Shown: positions 1-9,623, counted from the first letter of the stretch. The stretch: 64,000 bases of DNA from Ovoidimarina sp050299695 (GCA_050299695.1 JBNKWI010000006.1:6387-70386), one strand, 5' to 3'. Program-made: numbers and translations. The notes: generated by a model from the sequence alone, not told the origin.

Positions 1-2080
1 CGAAATTGCGCTCGATCAGGCCGGCGATGGTGGCGGAGGCGCGGAAGGTGCGCTTCATCACCGCGTTGCCGGCGAGCCAGGTTTCGAAGCCTTTCCGGAG
101 CGCGTCCGGGTCGAAGAGCGGCGCCGGGTCGGGCACGCGGTCGAGCCCCCAGATCAGCACGGCGTAGTCGGTGGCGACGAAGCCCATTGGTGCGAGGCCC
201 TCCTCCTCCATCCGCTTGGTCAGGAGGAGGCCGAGGGTCTGCATCGCGTTGCGGCCGGCGAACCCGTAGATGCAAGTGTGTTCGCGGCCGTCGAAGGGGA
301 AGCTTTCGACGAGGATGCGGTCGGCTTCCGGGAGCATCGAGCGTTCCCGCTGCAGGGCGAGCCATTCCGCGGTGTGGGTGGGGAGTTCGGGCCAGCCGGG
401 CTCGCGGAACATCGCGAGGATGCGGTGCGACAGCTGGGTCGAGGTGGCGAACTTTGTGCCCGCGAAGACGGCGATCTTCGGCGCCTTGTCGGCGCGGCGA
501 GTGACCTCGACGCTCATTTCGCGGAGGCCCTCGTAGCGGACGATCTCGCCGCCGATGAGGAAGGTGTCGCCCGGTGTCAGCGTGGCGGCGAAGGCTTCCT
601 CGACCTCGCCGAGGGGGCGGCCCCGGCCGCGGAGGCGGACCTTGAGCGTTTCGGTGTCCTGGATCGTGCCGATATTCATGCGGATGCGCTGGGCGGCGCG
701 GGGATCGCGGAGTTCCCAGAGCCCGTCGGGACGCCGTTTCAGGCGCTGCCAGCGGTCATAGGCGCGGAGCGCGTAGCCGCCGGTGGCGGTGAAATCGAGG
801 CAGGCGTCGAACTGGTCCCGGGAAAGGCCCTTGTAGGCGCCGGCGGTGGTGACCTCGGCATAAAGCGCGTCCGCGTCGAACGGGCCGGCGCAGGCGGCGA
901 TGAGGATCTGCTGGCAGAGCACGTCGCGGGGGCCCGGCCCGCGCGGGTCGCCGTCGAGATCCTGCGCACGCGCGGCCTCGAGCGCGGCGACGCATTCCAC
1001 CACTTCGAAGCGGTTCGCGGGGACGAGGAGCGCCTTCGACGGTGCGTTGTAGCGGTGGTTCGCGCGGCCGATCCGCTGGATCAGGCGCTTCACGTTCTTG
1101 GGCGCGCCGACCTGGATGACGAGGTCGACATCGCCCCAGTCGATGCCGAGATCGAGCGATCCGGTGCAGACGATGGCGCGCAACTCGCCGCGGACCATGG
1201 CGGCTTCGACCCTTTCGCGCTGCTCGCGGGCGAGCGAGCCGTGGTGGATGCCGATCGGCAGGGTGTCGGTATTGGCGAGCCAGAGCTGGTGGAAGAAGAT
1301 CTCGGCCTGGGCGCGGGTGTTGTGGAAGATCAGCGTGGTCCTGTGGCGGCGGATCTGGTCGAGCACGGCCTGGATCGCGTATTTGCCGCCGCCGCCGGCC
1401 CAGGGCGGGCGCTCCTCGGTCTCGAGCATGGAGATGTCGGGCTCGGGCCCGGGATCGGCGTGGAGGATCGGGCAGGGATCGGGGTGGCGGGCCAGAAGGC
1501 GGGCGATGGCGGGCGGGTCCTCGACGGTGGCGGAAAGGCCGACGCGGCGGAGGCCGGGGCGGAGCGTCTGGAGCCGGGCGAGGCCGAGCATGAGCTGGTC
1601 ACCGCGCTTCGATTCGGCGAGCGCGTGGATCTCGTCGACGATCACCCGTTCGAGGCCCGCGAACATGCGCGGCGCGTCCTCGTAGGAGAGGAGCAGCGCG
1701 AGGCTTTCTGGCGTGGTCAGGAGGATGTGGGGCGGGTCGGCGCGCTGGCGCTTTCGGGCGCTGGCGGAGGTGTCGCCGGTTCGGTCCTCGACGCGGATCG
1801 GCAGGCCCATCTCGGCGATCGGCGTGCCGAGATTGCGGCGGATATCGGCGGCGAGCGCCTTCAGCGGCGAGACGTAGAGCGTATGGAGGCCCGCGTGCCG
1901 GCCGTCCGCGAGTTCGATGAGCGTGGGGAGGAAGCCGGCGAGCGTCTTGCCGCCGCCGGTGGGCGCGATCAGGAGGAGCGCCGGGGCATCGGCGCGCGCG
2001 ACCATCTCGATCTGGTGCGGATGCGCGGACCAGCGGCGGGTCTCGAACCAGTTGGCGAAAATGGGGGGCAGGGCGGCCAT
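1..2080 (-). CDS. Ligase-associated DEXH-box DNA helicase (Lhr-like), C-terminus beyond window
   Basis: The minus strand is open from an ATG at 2080 to the window edge, giving the first 693 codons of an Lhr-type superfamily 2 helicase. The protein shows a Q-motif-like start (W..HPHQ, residues 18-23), Walker A APTGGGKT (39-46), a DEIH box near residue 150 and SAT (motif III) near 180. The second RecA domain follows, with IGRANHR-type motif VI. In alphaproteobacteria such helicases usually sit beside a DNA ligase and an exonuclease in a repair cassette; those partners would lie beyond coordinate 1. The long plus-strand open frame covering this gene is a shadow of GC-rich codon use. Confidence 0.9.
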   Translation of the reverse strand, partial: MAALPPIFANWFETRRWSAHPHQIEMVARADAPALLLIAPTGGGKTLAGFLPTLIELADGRHAGLHTLYVSPLKALAADIRRNLGTPIAEMGLPIRVEDRTGDTSASARKRQRADPPHILLTTPESLALLLSYEDAPRMFAGLERVIVDEIHALAESKRGDQLMLGLARLQTLRPGLRRVGLSATVEDPPAIARLLARHPDPCPILHADPGPEPDISMLETEERPPWAGGGGKYAIQAVLDQIRRHRTTLIFHNTRAQAEIFFHQLWLANTDTLPIGIHHGSLAREQRERVEAAMVRGELRAIVCTGSLDLGIDWGDVDLVIQVGAPKNVKRLIQRIGRANHRYNAPSKALLVPANRFEVVECVAALEAARAQDLDGDPRGPGPRDVLCQQILIAACAGPFDADALYAEVTTAGAYKGLSRDQFDACLDFTATGGYALRAYDRWQRLKRRPDGLWELRDPRAAQRIRMNIGTIQDTETLKVRLRGRGRPLGEVEEAFAATLTPGDTFLIGGEIVRYEGLREMSVEVTRRADKAPKIAVFAGTKFATSTQLSHRILAMFREPGWPELPTHTAEWLALQRERSMLPEADRILVESFPFDGREHTCIYGFAGRNAMQTLGLLLTKRMEEEGLAPMGFVATDYAVLIWGLDRVPDPAPLFDPDALRKGFETWLAGNAVMKRTFRASATIAGLIERNF

Positions 2081-2122
2081 ATCCGTTTGGTACGGAGCCG
2101 GGGGCGCGGGCGCAATTCGATG

Positions 2123-2593
2123 CTAGCGGAGCGGCGTCTTCAGTATCGTGATACGGTCGATCCAGACGGTTCCGGAACCATTTGCGAAGAGGTTGAGTTC
2201 GAGCCGGTCGGGGTGCTGCCCGGCCTTGAGCATGAACTGCACCTCATGCTCCGACCAGTCGCGGGTGCCGGAGATCCTGTCCTTGAGCCCCTTCGAGAAG
2301 AACCGGCCGAGATTGATGAGGCTGCACCACATTTCGAGATAGACGAAACCTTCGAGGCCGTCCGGGCGCAGGCGCACGCGGTAAGTCAGGAGGCATTTGT
2401 CGGTGCCGGGCGGCACGGCCCAATTGAAGAGTGGAATCGATACCTCGCCCCGGACGGGGACCCTCCAGGTACCGTCTTCGAGAGAAATATCGGGGGCCAG
2501 AGGGACGTCGGGACCCGGTGTGAACTCCTGCATCGAGACCGCCGGGCCCGCGGCTTGCGGACCCAGGAACAGTGCTTTCAGGAGGCCGAACAT
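2123..2593 (-). CDS. Conserved hypothetical beta-sandwich-like protein
   Basis: This 156-residue protein is predicted to be mostly beta strand. Its C-terminal half (DWSEHEVQFMLKAGQ... SGTVWIDRITI) resembles the jelly-roll folds of carbohydrate-binding modules, where a final strand ends in GTVWID-like text. No signal peptide is obvious, although the N-terminus (MFGLLKALFLG) is hydrophobic. The start at 2593 lies directly against the stop of the upstream AAA ATPase gene (2594), so the two are probably co-translated. I do not recognise a named family; the fold similarity is inference. Confidence 0.7.
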   Translation of the reverse strand: MFGLLKALFLGPQAAGPAVSMQEFTPGPDVPLAPDISLEDGTWRVPVRGEVSIPLFNWAVPPGTDKCLLTYRVRLRPDGLEGFVYLEMWCSLINLGRFFSKGLKDRISGTRDWSEHEVQFMLKAGQHPDRLELNLFANGSGTVWIDRITILKTPLR

Positions 2594-3904
2594 CTAGTGG
2601 ACGATATGCTCTTCCTTGACGAACATGTTCGCCCAGGCCCGGTCGATCAGGTCGGGGGACATCTGGTAGGGAATGCCCTCGAACTCGCAGATCGAGATCA
2701 TCTGGTCGATCAGGAAGATCGGCTGGTAGTTCGCGTAGACGTTGTCGATCTCGGGATACTTGTTCTTCATCAGGTGGATGAGGGTTTCCTCGTCGAGCGG
2801 CATCTTCCGCTTCTTCGCCACCATCGCGAAGATCTTGAGGTAGTCCTCCTGGTCCGGCCCGTCGATCTTGATCTTGAAGAAGATCCGGCGCAAGGCGGCC
2901 TTGTCGAAGATCTCGTTCGGGTGGAAGTTGGTGGAGAAGATCACCAGCGTGTCGAAGGGCACCTCGAACTTCTCGCCCGATTGCAGGGCGAGGATGTCGC
3001 GACCCTCTTCGAGCGGCACGATCCAGCGGTTGACCAGTGCCTGCGGCGGCTCCTCCTGACGGCCAAGGTCGTCGACGATGAAGATGCCGCCGGTCGACTT
3101 GAGCTGCAGCGGCGCCTGATAGGTCCGGGCGACCGGGTTGTAGACGAGGTCGAGCATGGAAAGCGAGAGTTCACCGCCGGTGATCACGGTCGGGCGCTCG
3201 CAGAGCACGTAGCGGGTATCGAAGCGGCCGGCGGAGCGGCGCAGGCTCGACGGGTCGTCGATCTGCTCCTCGGCGGCGGAATGCACGATCGGGTCGTAGA
3301 CGGTGATGACCTGGCCGGAATACTCGATGGCGCGGGGGATGTAGATCTTGTCGCCGAGCGCGTCGCGGATGCCGTTCGAGATCGAGGATTTCCCGTTGCC
3401 CGGCGGGCCGTACATCAGGATCGAGCGGCCGGCGCCCACCGCGGGGCCGAGATGGTCGAGCAGGTGGCCGGGCAGGATCAGGTGGCCCATGGCGCCGGTC
3501 AGCTGGTCGCGCGAGACGTGGATGCTGCGGATCGACTGGCGCTTGACCTGCTCGGCATAGACTTCGAGCGGCACCGGCATGGCGCCGTAATATTCCGATT
3601 GCGAGAGCGCGTCGAGCGCGCGGGCCTTGCCGGAATCGGTCAGCTGGTAGCCCATCTCGCCGCCAGAGTTGGCATGGAGCGTGCCGGTGGCCTCGATCAG
3701 TTTCTGGGTGCGGCCGAGATCGACGATCTCCTGGGTCACGGAGACCGGCAGGCAGACGGCGCGGGCCAGTTCGGTCACCATGTCGAGGTTCATGCGAAAC
3801 ATGGTTTTCAGCACGATGTCGCGCATCATGGTGACGGGGAGCTGCATCTCGGAAACGCTCCGCGGCGCGGGCGGGGCCATAACGTTCGAGGCTTGGACGT
3901 TCAT
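2594..3904 (-). CDS. AAA-family ATPase of unknown function
   Basis: This is a 436-residue cytoplasmic ATPase. The Walker A motif is GPPGNGKSS near residue 200, Walker B is FIVDD, and a sensor-1-like segment reads VIFSTNF before an arginine-rich ALRRIFFKI stretch. The N-terminal 150 residues look like a helical DNA- or partner-binding region. The start at 3904 (MNVQASNV) is preferred because the 26 codons upstream in the same frame run into the promoter region shared with the divergent membrane protein gene. It forms a pair with the small beta-rich gene downstream. Substrate and process cannot be read from the sequence. Confidence 0.85.
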   Translation of the reverse strand: MNVQASNVMAPPAPRSVSEMQLPVTMMRDIVLKTMFRMNLDMVTELARAVCLPVSVTQEIVDLGRTQKLIEATGTLHANSGGEMGYQLTDSGKARALDALSQSEYYGAMPVPLEVYAEQVKRQSIRSIHVSRDQLTGAMGHLILPGHLLDHLGPAVGAGRSILMYGPPGNGKSSISNGIRDALGDKIYIPRAIEYSGQVITVYDPIVHSAAEEQIDDPSSLRRSAGRFDTRYVLCERPTVITGGELSLSMLDLVYNPVARTYQAPLQLKSTGGIFIVDDLGRQEEPPQALVNRWIVPLEEGRDILALQSGEKFEVPFDTLVIFSTNFHPNEIFDKAALRRIFFKIKIDGPDQEDYLKIFAMVAKKRKMPLDEETLIHLMKNKYPEIDNVYANYQPIFLIDQMISICEFEGIPYQMSPDLIDRAWANMFVKEEHIVH

Positions 3905-4044
3905 TTGTGCCGGATCCTGGTCTCGGGTGCCAACCGTGCCGCACAAGCCATAGCGGCCCGGAAATCCGGGCCTGCCCGACACGCACGGCGTTCATTCACC
4001 AAGTCTCGCGCGCTATTGTGGCCAAATAATGAAAAGAGGTGGGG

Positions 4045-5658
4045 ATGAGCAGTCCAAATCCCGGAAAACTCGCGCTTCTTCTGGTGGGCCTGATCCTGGC
4101 CGGAGCGCTCCCGGTTCTGTTGAAAGGCGGGCTCTTCATCACGAATTACGAGGGCGACGCGCTGCATCTTGCCGATATCGCGCTTCGCATGGCGGCGGGC
4201 GAACGGGCGCATCTGGACTTCATGACGCCCCTGGGCGCGTTGGCCTTCTGGCCCTTCGTGCCGGCCCTGCGGATGGGCGCCGATCTGGGGCTGGCCTTCG
4301 TAACCGGGCAGGTGCTCTTCGCGCTGGCGGCGGCGGTGCCGATCGGCTGGGCGGCCTGGACGCGGCTTCCGGCGCGGCTCGGCTACGGGTTCGCGGCGAT
4401 CTCGGCACTGTTGCTCACCTCGCTCAGCCATGGCGCGGCCGGGTCGGTGGTTGCGGTGTCGATGCACTACAACCGCTGGGCCTGGGTGGTGAGCTTCGCC
4501 GCCGTGGTCGTCGCGGTGCTGCCGCCCCGCGGTCGGGCGCGGCCCTGGATCGACGGCGCGGTGCTGGCGGGTTGCATGGCGGTGCTGGCGTTTCTGAAGG
4601 CGACCTACGTGGTCGCCTTCGCGCCGGCGCTCGTGCTGATCCTGCTGGTGCGGCGGGACTGGCCGCTTCTCCTGGCGGCGGCCGTGACGGGCGTGGCTCT
4701 GGCGGCGATCCTGACGGCGATTCTGGGACCGGCGGCGATCCTGGCCTATCTCGGCGATCTCCAGGCGGTGGCGCAGGGGACGGTGCGCAAGGCGCCGGGA
4801 TACGAGCTCCACACGCTGGTGATCTCGCCCGCCTATTTCGTCGGCGTGGCGACGGCGCTGGCCGGGGTGATGGTCCTGCGGCGGGGCGGGGCGGCCGCCG
4901 AGGGGCTGTCGATCCTGATCCTGATCCCGGCCTTCCTCTACGTGACCTGGCAGAATTACGGGAATGACCCGGTCTGGCTGATCCTGCTCTGGGTTCTCCT
5001 GTTCGCGCTGCGCCCGGCGCGGTCCGAAGGGACCCCGCCTGGGAAGGATCCGAGCGTCGGGGTCGGGCTGGCGGGTTTCGCGGCCTTTGTCCTGTCGGTG
5101 CCGCTGATGCAGAACCACGCGGTGAGCGGGCTTCGGCTCATCCTGCTCGACGGGTCGCGCTATGTTCCCATGGTGCCGGAACGGGCGGGGCTGGGCGACA
5201 TCTACAACGCGCAGGTGCCGGCCGATCTGGTACGGTCCGAGGAGACGCTGACCGATCCGGGCCGGCCCTATTCGGCGCTGGGCGGCCGGGTGCCGGCCTA
5301 TGCACCGGTGGAATTCCGGGGCGAGATGCTGCCCAACTGCAAGATCACCCTGGGGATCCAGGCCTCGCTCGCGACGATCGCGGAGGATCTCGCGCCGGAA
5401 GAGCGCGGGCGGGTCTTCGTGGCAGACCTGATCTCGTCGCACTGGCTCTATGCCGGGGGCACGCCCTTGCCCAGTGGGGCGCCGTGGAACTACGGGACGC
5501 TCTCGGGGCTCGACCGGGCGGAGTTCGTACTGGTGCCGCTCTGCCCGATCGGGCTGGCGGCGCGGAACGCGATCGTGAAGCTCCTCGAGGAAGACGGGCG
5601 GGCGCTGACGCTCGCGCGGGAAACGCCGTTCTACCGGCTCTACAGGGTGGGCGGCTAA
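4045..5658 (+). CDS. Multi-pass membrane protein, possibly GT-C-like
   Basis: The product has 537 residues with roughly ten hydrophobic segments in the first 370 residues, then a soluble, probably periplasmic C-terminal domain of about 170 residues. The first loop after helix 1 holds acidic residues (NYEGDALH and HLDFMTPLG), the layout seen in GT-C lipid-linked-sugar glycosyltransferases. That similarity is suggestive only. ATG at 4045 was chosen over the in-frame GTG at 4039 because AGAGG at 4035-4039 serves it as a ribosome site. The gene is divergent from the AAA ATPase and convergent with cpaA. Confidence 0.75.
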   Translation: MSSPNPGKLALLLVGLILAGALPVLLKGGLFITNYEGDALHLADIALRMAAGERAHLDFMTPLGALAFWPFVPALRMGADLGLAFVTGQVLFALAAAVPIGWAAWTRLPARLGYGFAAISALLLTSLSHGAAGSVVAVSMHYNRWAWVVSFAAVVVAVLPPRGRARPWIDGAVLAGCMAVLAFLKATYVVAFAPALVLILLVRRDWPLLLAAAVTGVALAAILTAILGPAAILAYLGDLQAVAQGTVRKAPGYELHTLVISPAYFVGVATALAGVMVLRRGGAAAEGLSILILIPAFLYVTWQNYGNDPVWLILLWVLLFALRPARSEGTPPGKDPSVGVGLAGFAAFVLSVPLMQNHAVSGLRLILLDGSRYVPMVPERAGLGDIYNAQVPADLVRSEETLTDPGRPYSALGGRVPAYAPVEFRGEMLPNCKITLGIQASLATIAEDLAPEERGRVFVADLISSHWLYAGGTPLPSGAPWNYGTLSGLDRAEFVLVPLCPIGLAARNAIVKLLEEDGRALTLARETPFYRLYRVGG

Positions 5659-5679
5659 CGCCTTTCGCGTGACGGCGCT

Positions 5680-6174
5680 TCAGGTGCCGATCAGCGTGCC
5701 GAGCGCGAGGTAGATGATCAGCGTCCCGGAGAGTGCGAAGCCCATGGGAAATTTCGGATTTTCCCAGCTTTTCCAGTCCGGGAAGCCGCGGCGCATGGCC
5801 GGGATCGCGCGGAAGATCCGGTGCGTGGCGAAGGCGGCCAGGAGCACGGCGGCGAAGATCGGCGCGATCAGGGCGATGTCGCCGCGGTCGACGAAGGGCG
5901 CCATGACGGCCAGGAACTTGGCGTCGCCCGCGCCCATCAGGCGGACCTGATTGGCGAGGAAGGTGACCGCCAGCACGACCACGATGTGCAGGTAGCGCCA
6001 GAGATATTCGCCGAAGGGAAGGGCGAGAAGCCCGGTCACGACGAAGATCCAGAACAGGGCGGCGACCGCCTTGTTCGGGATCTTCATGAACTTCATGTCG
6101 CTCCACGCCACCCAGATGCCGACCAGGATGGCGAACGGCAGAAAGATCAGCGCAGTGGCCGGGGCGATTGCCAT
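5680..6174 (-). CDS. cpaA: Prepilin peptidase CpaA/TadV (A24 family)
   Basis: This 164-residue inner-membrane aspartyl protease is predicted to cleave the leader of the Flp pilins encoded at the other end of the locus. Both catalytic signatures are visible: an aspartate in WSDMKFMKIPN after the first helix, and GAGDAK (the GxGD motif) near residue 82. It lacks the N-methylase domain of classical PilD, as expected for the Tad subfamily. The start is ATG at 6174, where a hydrophobic segment (MAIAPATALIFLP) begins. It is the last gene of the minus-strand Tad run and lies 10 bp after the TPR gene. Confidence 0.93.
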   Translation of the reverse strand: MAIAPATALIFLPFAILVGIWVAWSDMKFMKIPNKAVAALFWIFVVTGLLALPFGEYLWRYLHIVVVLAVTFLANQVRLMGAGDAKFLAVMAPFVDRGDIALIAPIFAAVLLAAFATHRIFRAIPAMRRGFPDWKSWENPKFPMGFALSGTLIIYLALGTLIGT

Positions 6175-6184
6175 GCCCCGGCGG

Positions 6185-7045
6185 TCAGTTCGCGACGTTG
6201 GCTTCGAGCGCCTCGAGGCTGCGCGCGGCGGCCTCGAAATACTGCGGATGCGTTTCGACGGCATCGCGCAGCAGGCCCTTGCCGATCTCGGTGTCGCCCT
6301 GCTTGATCGCCGTGAGGCCGAGCGTGTGCAGGAGCTGCGCCCGTTCGATCTGGGTCATTTCCACGACCGGAAGCTCGTAGTTGCGCTGCGCGCCGCGGGC
6401 GAGGACCAGGTTGTTCTTGGCGGTGAACATGTCGGAATCGTAGGTCAGTGCCTCGGAGAAGAGCCGCTCGGCTTCCTTGTACTGGCCGCGGGAGAGCTTC
6501 GAGTAGCCCCAGTTGTTCAGCACGCCCGAGGGCTTGGTGGTGAGGCCCAGCGCGGTTTCGTAGAAGCTGTCGGCCTTCTTCCACTCCTTCTTGGAGTCGG
6601 CGACCATCGCCTCGAGCCGGTAGCGCGAGAAGGTCTCGTAGGTCGGCGGTATCTTGTCGAGCTCGGCCTCGGCCTTTTCCCATTCGCCGGCGCGGATCAG
6701 CGCATCGGCGAGGGTGACGCTGTCCTCGCTCGTCGCATCCTCGGCGGCGACGACCTGGCTCATCACCGTGGCGGCCTCGAGCGGGTGGTTGGCGCGGATC
6801 AGCGAGAGGCCGAGGCCGCGCTTGAGGTCGGTGCGCGTGGGGTTTTCGGCGGAAGCGCGGCGGAAGTAGTTCACCGCGTCGTTCGGGTCGGCGGAGGCCA
6901 GCATGACGTCGTTCATGTTGGTCTCGTCGATGACGTTGACGCTTTTCAGCCGGCGTTCGACTTCGGCTTCGGAATCCACCGGCCCGCAGGCCGAAAGAAG
7001 AAGCGCACCGCCGAGGCAGAGCGTCGCAATACCAGTGTGGCGCAT
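6185..7045 (-). CDS. TPR lipoprotein, Tad locus (TadD-like)
   Basis: The 286-residue product starts with a lipoprotein signal ending in LLSAC (residues 16-20) and continues as helical pairs typical of tetratricopeptide repeats. TadD-type lipoproteins help place or stabilise the secretin in the outer membrane. The ATG at 7045 (MRHTGIATL) is preferred; the same frame stays open upstream only because of base composition. It sits 40 bp after a second, shorter TPR lipoprotein whose start (MRHIRI) is nearly identical, so the two may be an ancient duplication. Confidence 0.88.
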   Translation of the reverse strand: MRHTGIATLCLGGALLLSACGPVDSEAEVERRLKSVNVIDETNMNDVMLASADPNDAVNYFRRASAENPTRTDLKRGLGLSLIRANHPLEAATVMSQVVAAEDATSEDSVTLADALIRAGEWEKAEAELDKIPPTYETFSRYRLEAMVADSKKEWKKADSFYETALGLTTKPSGVLNNWGYSKLSRGQYKEAERLFSEALTYDSDMFTAKNNLVLARGAQRNYELPVVEMTQIERAQLLHTLGLTAIKQGDTEIGKGLLRDAVETHPQYFEAAARSLEALEANVAN

Positions 7046-7085
7046 GGTTCGCCTGTCCTTTTCCTGCTCGTTTTCGCCCGCTTGT

Positions 7086-7652
7086 CTACGGCGTGGACAG
7101 GAGGAGATAGTCTCCGGTTCCGCGCCGCACCAAGGCAGGTCCCTTGTTGTCCGGCGGAGTGTAGTCCGGATCGCGCTTTTTTTCGAGCGCCAGGCGAAGA
7201 TTGTCACGGATGTCGGCACTTTGGCCACTATCGAGCGCGTAGGCGCGCTTGAAGACCAGCTCAGCCTCGCCGTAGTTGCGCTGCTCCATGAGCACGACGC
7301 CGAGATTGTTCCAGGCGGGGACGAAGGTTTCGTCGAGCTCGATCGCGGCGCGCAGGTTCTTCTCGGCCTGGCCGAGGCGGCCGAGCTTGAGATTGGCCGA
7401 GCCGAGCGCCGAGAGCACGTCGGCATTCAGCCCGTGCTGGTAACCGGCGCGGTAATAGGCCTCGAGCGCGAGTTCGTATTCGCCCGCCTCCATCAGCCGG
7501 TGGCCGACGATCAGCCCATCGACCGATTGCTCGTTGGCGCGCGTGGAGACGCCGGGCGCGAAGGGCGAATCCCTGTCGGGCCGAAGGCCGCCCGCCGAGC
7601 AGGCGGCCAGCGCCGCGAGGCAGAGGATCGGAACGATCCGGATGTGTCGCAT
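7086..7652 (-). CDS. tadD: TPR lipoprotein TadD
   Basis: This is a 188-residue lipoprotein with a cleavable signal ending LAALAACS and at least three TPR units (for example WNNLGVVLMEQRNYGEAE, residues about 108-125). It is predicted to be anchored in the outer membrane and to act as the pilotin-like partner of the CpaC secretin. It starts 8 bp after the tadC stop, so it belongs to the same transcript. Which of the two adjacent TPR proteins is the functional TadD cannot be decided by sequence alone. Confidence 0.85.
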   Translation of the reverse strand: MRHIRIVPILCLAALAACSAGGLRPDRDSPFAPGVSTRANEQSVDGLIVGHRLMEAGEYELALEAYYRAGYQHGLNADVLSALGSANLKLGRLGQAEKNLRAAIELDETFVPAWNNLGVVLMEQRNYGEAELVFKRAYALDSGQSADIRDNLRLALEKKRDPDYTPPDNKGPALVRRGTGDYLLLSTP

Positions 7653-7659
7653 GGTCCCC

Positions 7660-8637
7660 TTAGAAGAAGGTGGCCGTACTGAGCGTTTGCGCGATCCCGT
7701 AGACCGACGGTCCGATCAGGATGATGAGAAGCGGCGGCACCGTCAACATCATAGTGGCCAGCGTCATCTTGGTCGGCAGCTTGTTGGCGGCCTCCTCGGC
7801 GCGCATCACGCGCTTGTCGCGCATCTCGCCGGCATAGACCCTGAGCGCGTCCGAGATCGAGGTGCCGAAGGTGGCCGACTGGATCAGCACGGTCACGAAG
7901 GAGGACACGTCGGGCACGCCGGCGCGTTCGGACATGTCGCGCAGGACCTGGGTCTTGTCCTTGCCCGCCTTCATCTCGTGGGCGACGAGTTCGTACTCGT
8001 CGGCCAGCGGCGGATAGCCCGCGCGCATTTCCTTGGAGACGCGGTTGATCGCCTGGTCGATGGACTGGCCGGCCTCGACGCAGACCAGCATCAGGTCGAG
8101 CGAGTCCGGGAAGCCGTTGGTGATGACCTGCTGGCGCTCCTGCTGGCGCTTGGTGACCCAGTATTTCGGCAGCATGTAGCCGGCGCAGCCGGGGCCGAGG
8201 ATGTAGAGGATCAGCGCGGTCATCGAGACGTCGCCGCTGGCGGATTTCAGGATTGCATAGAGCGCGCCGAGGACCAGGAAGCCGATCCCGAGGACGAACT
8301 GCATGAAGTGAAAGGTGCGGACCGCGTTCTTGCCGCGGTAGCCGGCCTGCAGGAGCTTGAGCCGGATCGCGGAGTATTCCTCCTCGCTCTGCGGTTCGAG
8401 GAAGCTCGAATAGCGCTCGAGCTTGTCCTTGGAGCCGCTGGTCCGGAGCCGCTGCTTCTTGCCGTCGGTGGGGGCGGCGGCCCGGGTCTGGTCGCGCAGC
8501 TTGTCGAGCGGGTCGACCTCCTTCTTCAGGAGGATCGGCAATGTCAGGAGGATCAGGAAAAGACCGAGGATCCCGACAGCGAGGAGCGGGCCCAGCTCGC
8601 CGAAATTGTCGGTCAGGAAAGTCATGATTGATTCCAT
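7660..8637 (-). CDS. tadC: Tad inner-membrane platform protein TadC
   Basis: The 325-residue protein has a T2SSF domain and membrane segments at the N-terminus (GPLLAVGILGLFLILL), in the middle and at the C-terminus. With TadB it forms the inner-membrane platform on which CpaF drives pilin assembly. The start at 8637 (MESIM) is preferred over the ATG at 8625 because AAGG lies at usual distance upstream, within the end of tadB. It is separated from tadB by about 10 bp. Confidence 0.92.
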   Translation of the reverse strand: MESIMTFLTDNFGELGPLLAVGILGLFLILLTLPILLKKEVDPLDKLRDQTRAAAPTDGKKQRLRTSGSKDKLERYSSFLEPQSEEEYSAIRLKLLQAGYRGKNAVRTFHFMQFVLGIGFLVLGALYAILKSASGDVSMTALILYILGPGCAGYMLPKYWVTKRQQERQQVITNGFPDSLDLMLVCVEAGQSIDQAINRVSKEMRAGYPPLADEYELVAHEMKAGKDKTQVLRDMSERAGVPDVSSFVTVLIQSATFGTSISDALRVYAGEMRDKRVMRAEEAANKLPTKMTLATMMLTVPPLLIILIGPSVYGIAQTLSTATFF

Positions 8638-8647
8638 GGCGCGTGCC

Positions 8648-9616
8648 TTACACCTTGATGCTCACGAGCGCCCGCATCACGAAGATGTTGGCCACGAGGA
8701 AGCCGGCGACGACGAAGCAGGCGGGGATGAAATAGGCCGTCTCGCGCACGTCGTCGTAGTAATGCGGCTCGATCAGGTTGATCATGATCAGCGCGAAGAT
8801 CGGGAAGCCCGACAGGAACATGCCCGACCACTTGGCCTCCGCGGTGATCGCCCTGACCCGGCGGAACAGGCGGAAGCGCGAGCGGATGACCTTGGCGAGA
8901 CCGGCGAGGATCTCGGCGAGGTTACCGCCCGATTGCTGCTGGATGGTCACCGCGACCGCGAGGAAGCGGAGGTCCTGCATGTCGATCCGTTCGGCCATGC
9001 TTTTCAGGGCCTCGGCGACGTCGCGGCCGTAGGCGGCCTCGTCCGAGATCACGCCCATCTCGGAACCGAGCGGGTCGGGAATTTCCTTGGCGACGATCTG
9101 CAGGGCCGAGGAGAACGGGTGGCCGACGCGGAGCGAGCGGACCATCAGCTCGACGGCGTCGGGCAGTTGCTCCTCGATCATCGACATACGCTTCTTGGCC
9201 TTGTTGTTCACCCAGAGGAACACGCCGCCCACGCCCATCACGACGGACATGACGATCCGGACCGGAAGGCCGGCGGAAGTGCCGAAGGTGAGACCCAGGA
9301 AGGCCATGGCCGTGAGCACGACCATCATCATGACGAGCTGCTTGGGCGTGAAGGCGATGTTCGCCTTCTGCGCCCTGTCGGCCAGCATCGAGTAGAGCGG
9401 GATCGACCGCGACTTCATGTGCTGGCTCATCTCCTTGCGGAGCTGTTCCAGCACCTGCTCGCGGCCGGCGCCCTTCTCGAGCATTTCGAGGCGGCGGTTG
9501 ACGCGGCTGTTGAGGCTGATCGACTTGCCGAAGACCGTCAGGTAGACGCCCTCGACGAGAACCAGGACGGCGATGAATATCAGGCCGTAGATGATCGGTT
9601 CTGCGCTGATGGACAT
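8648..9616 (-). CDS. tadB: Tad inner-membrane platform protein TadB
   Basis: The 322-residue protein has one N-terminal helix (IIYGLIFIAVLVLVEGVY), a cytoplasmic linker, a pair of helices near residues 90-130, a T2SSF domain (residues about 155-280) and a terminal helix. This is the usual TadB layout. It lies 7 bp downstream of cpaF and just upstream of tadC, the standard order of Tad loci. Confidence 0.93.
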   Translation of the reverse strand: MSISAEPIIYGLIFIAVLVLVEGVYLTVFGKSISLNSRVNRRLEMLEKGAGREQVLEQLRKEMSQHMKSRSIPLYSMLADRAQKANIAFTPKQLVMMMVVLTAMAFLGLTFGTSAGLPVRIVMSVVMGVGGVFLWVNNKAKKRMSMIEEQLPDAVELMVRSLRVGHPFSSALQIVAKEIPDPLGSEMGVISDEAAYGRDVAEALKSMAERIDMQDLRFLAVAVTIQQQSGGNLAEILAGLAKVIRSRFRLFRRVRAITAEAKWSGMFLSGFPIFALIMINLIEPHYYDDVRETAYFIPACFVVAGFLVANIFVMRALVSIKV

Positions 9617-9623
9617 GGGCGCT

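Noticed and set aside
278..4048. A 1256-residue plus-strand open frame opposite the helicase, the small gene and the AAA ATPase
   Set aside because: It is antisense to three genes with clear motifs and is very rich in Arg, Ala, Gly and Val; it is a product of GC-rich third positions.
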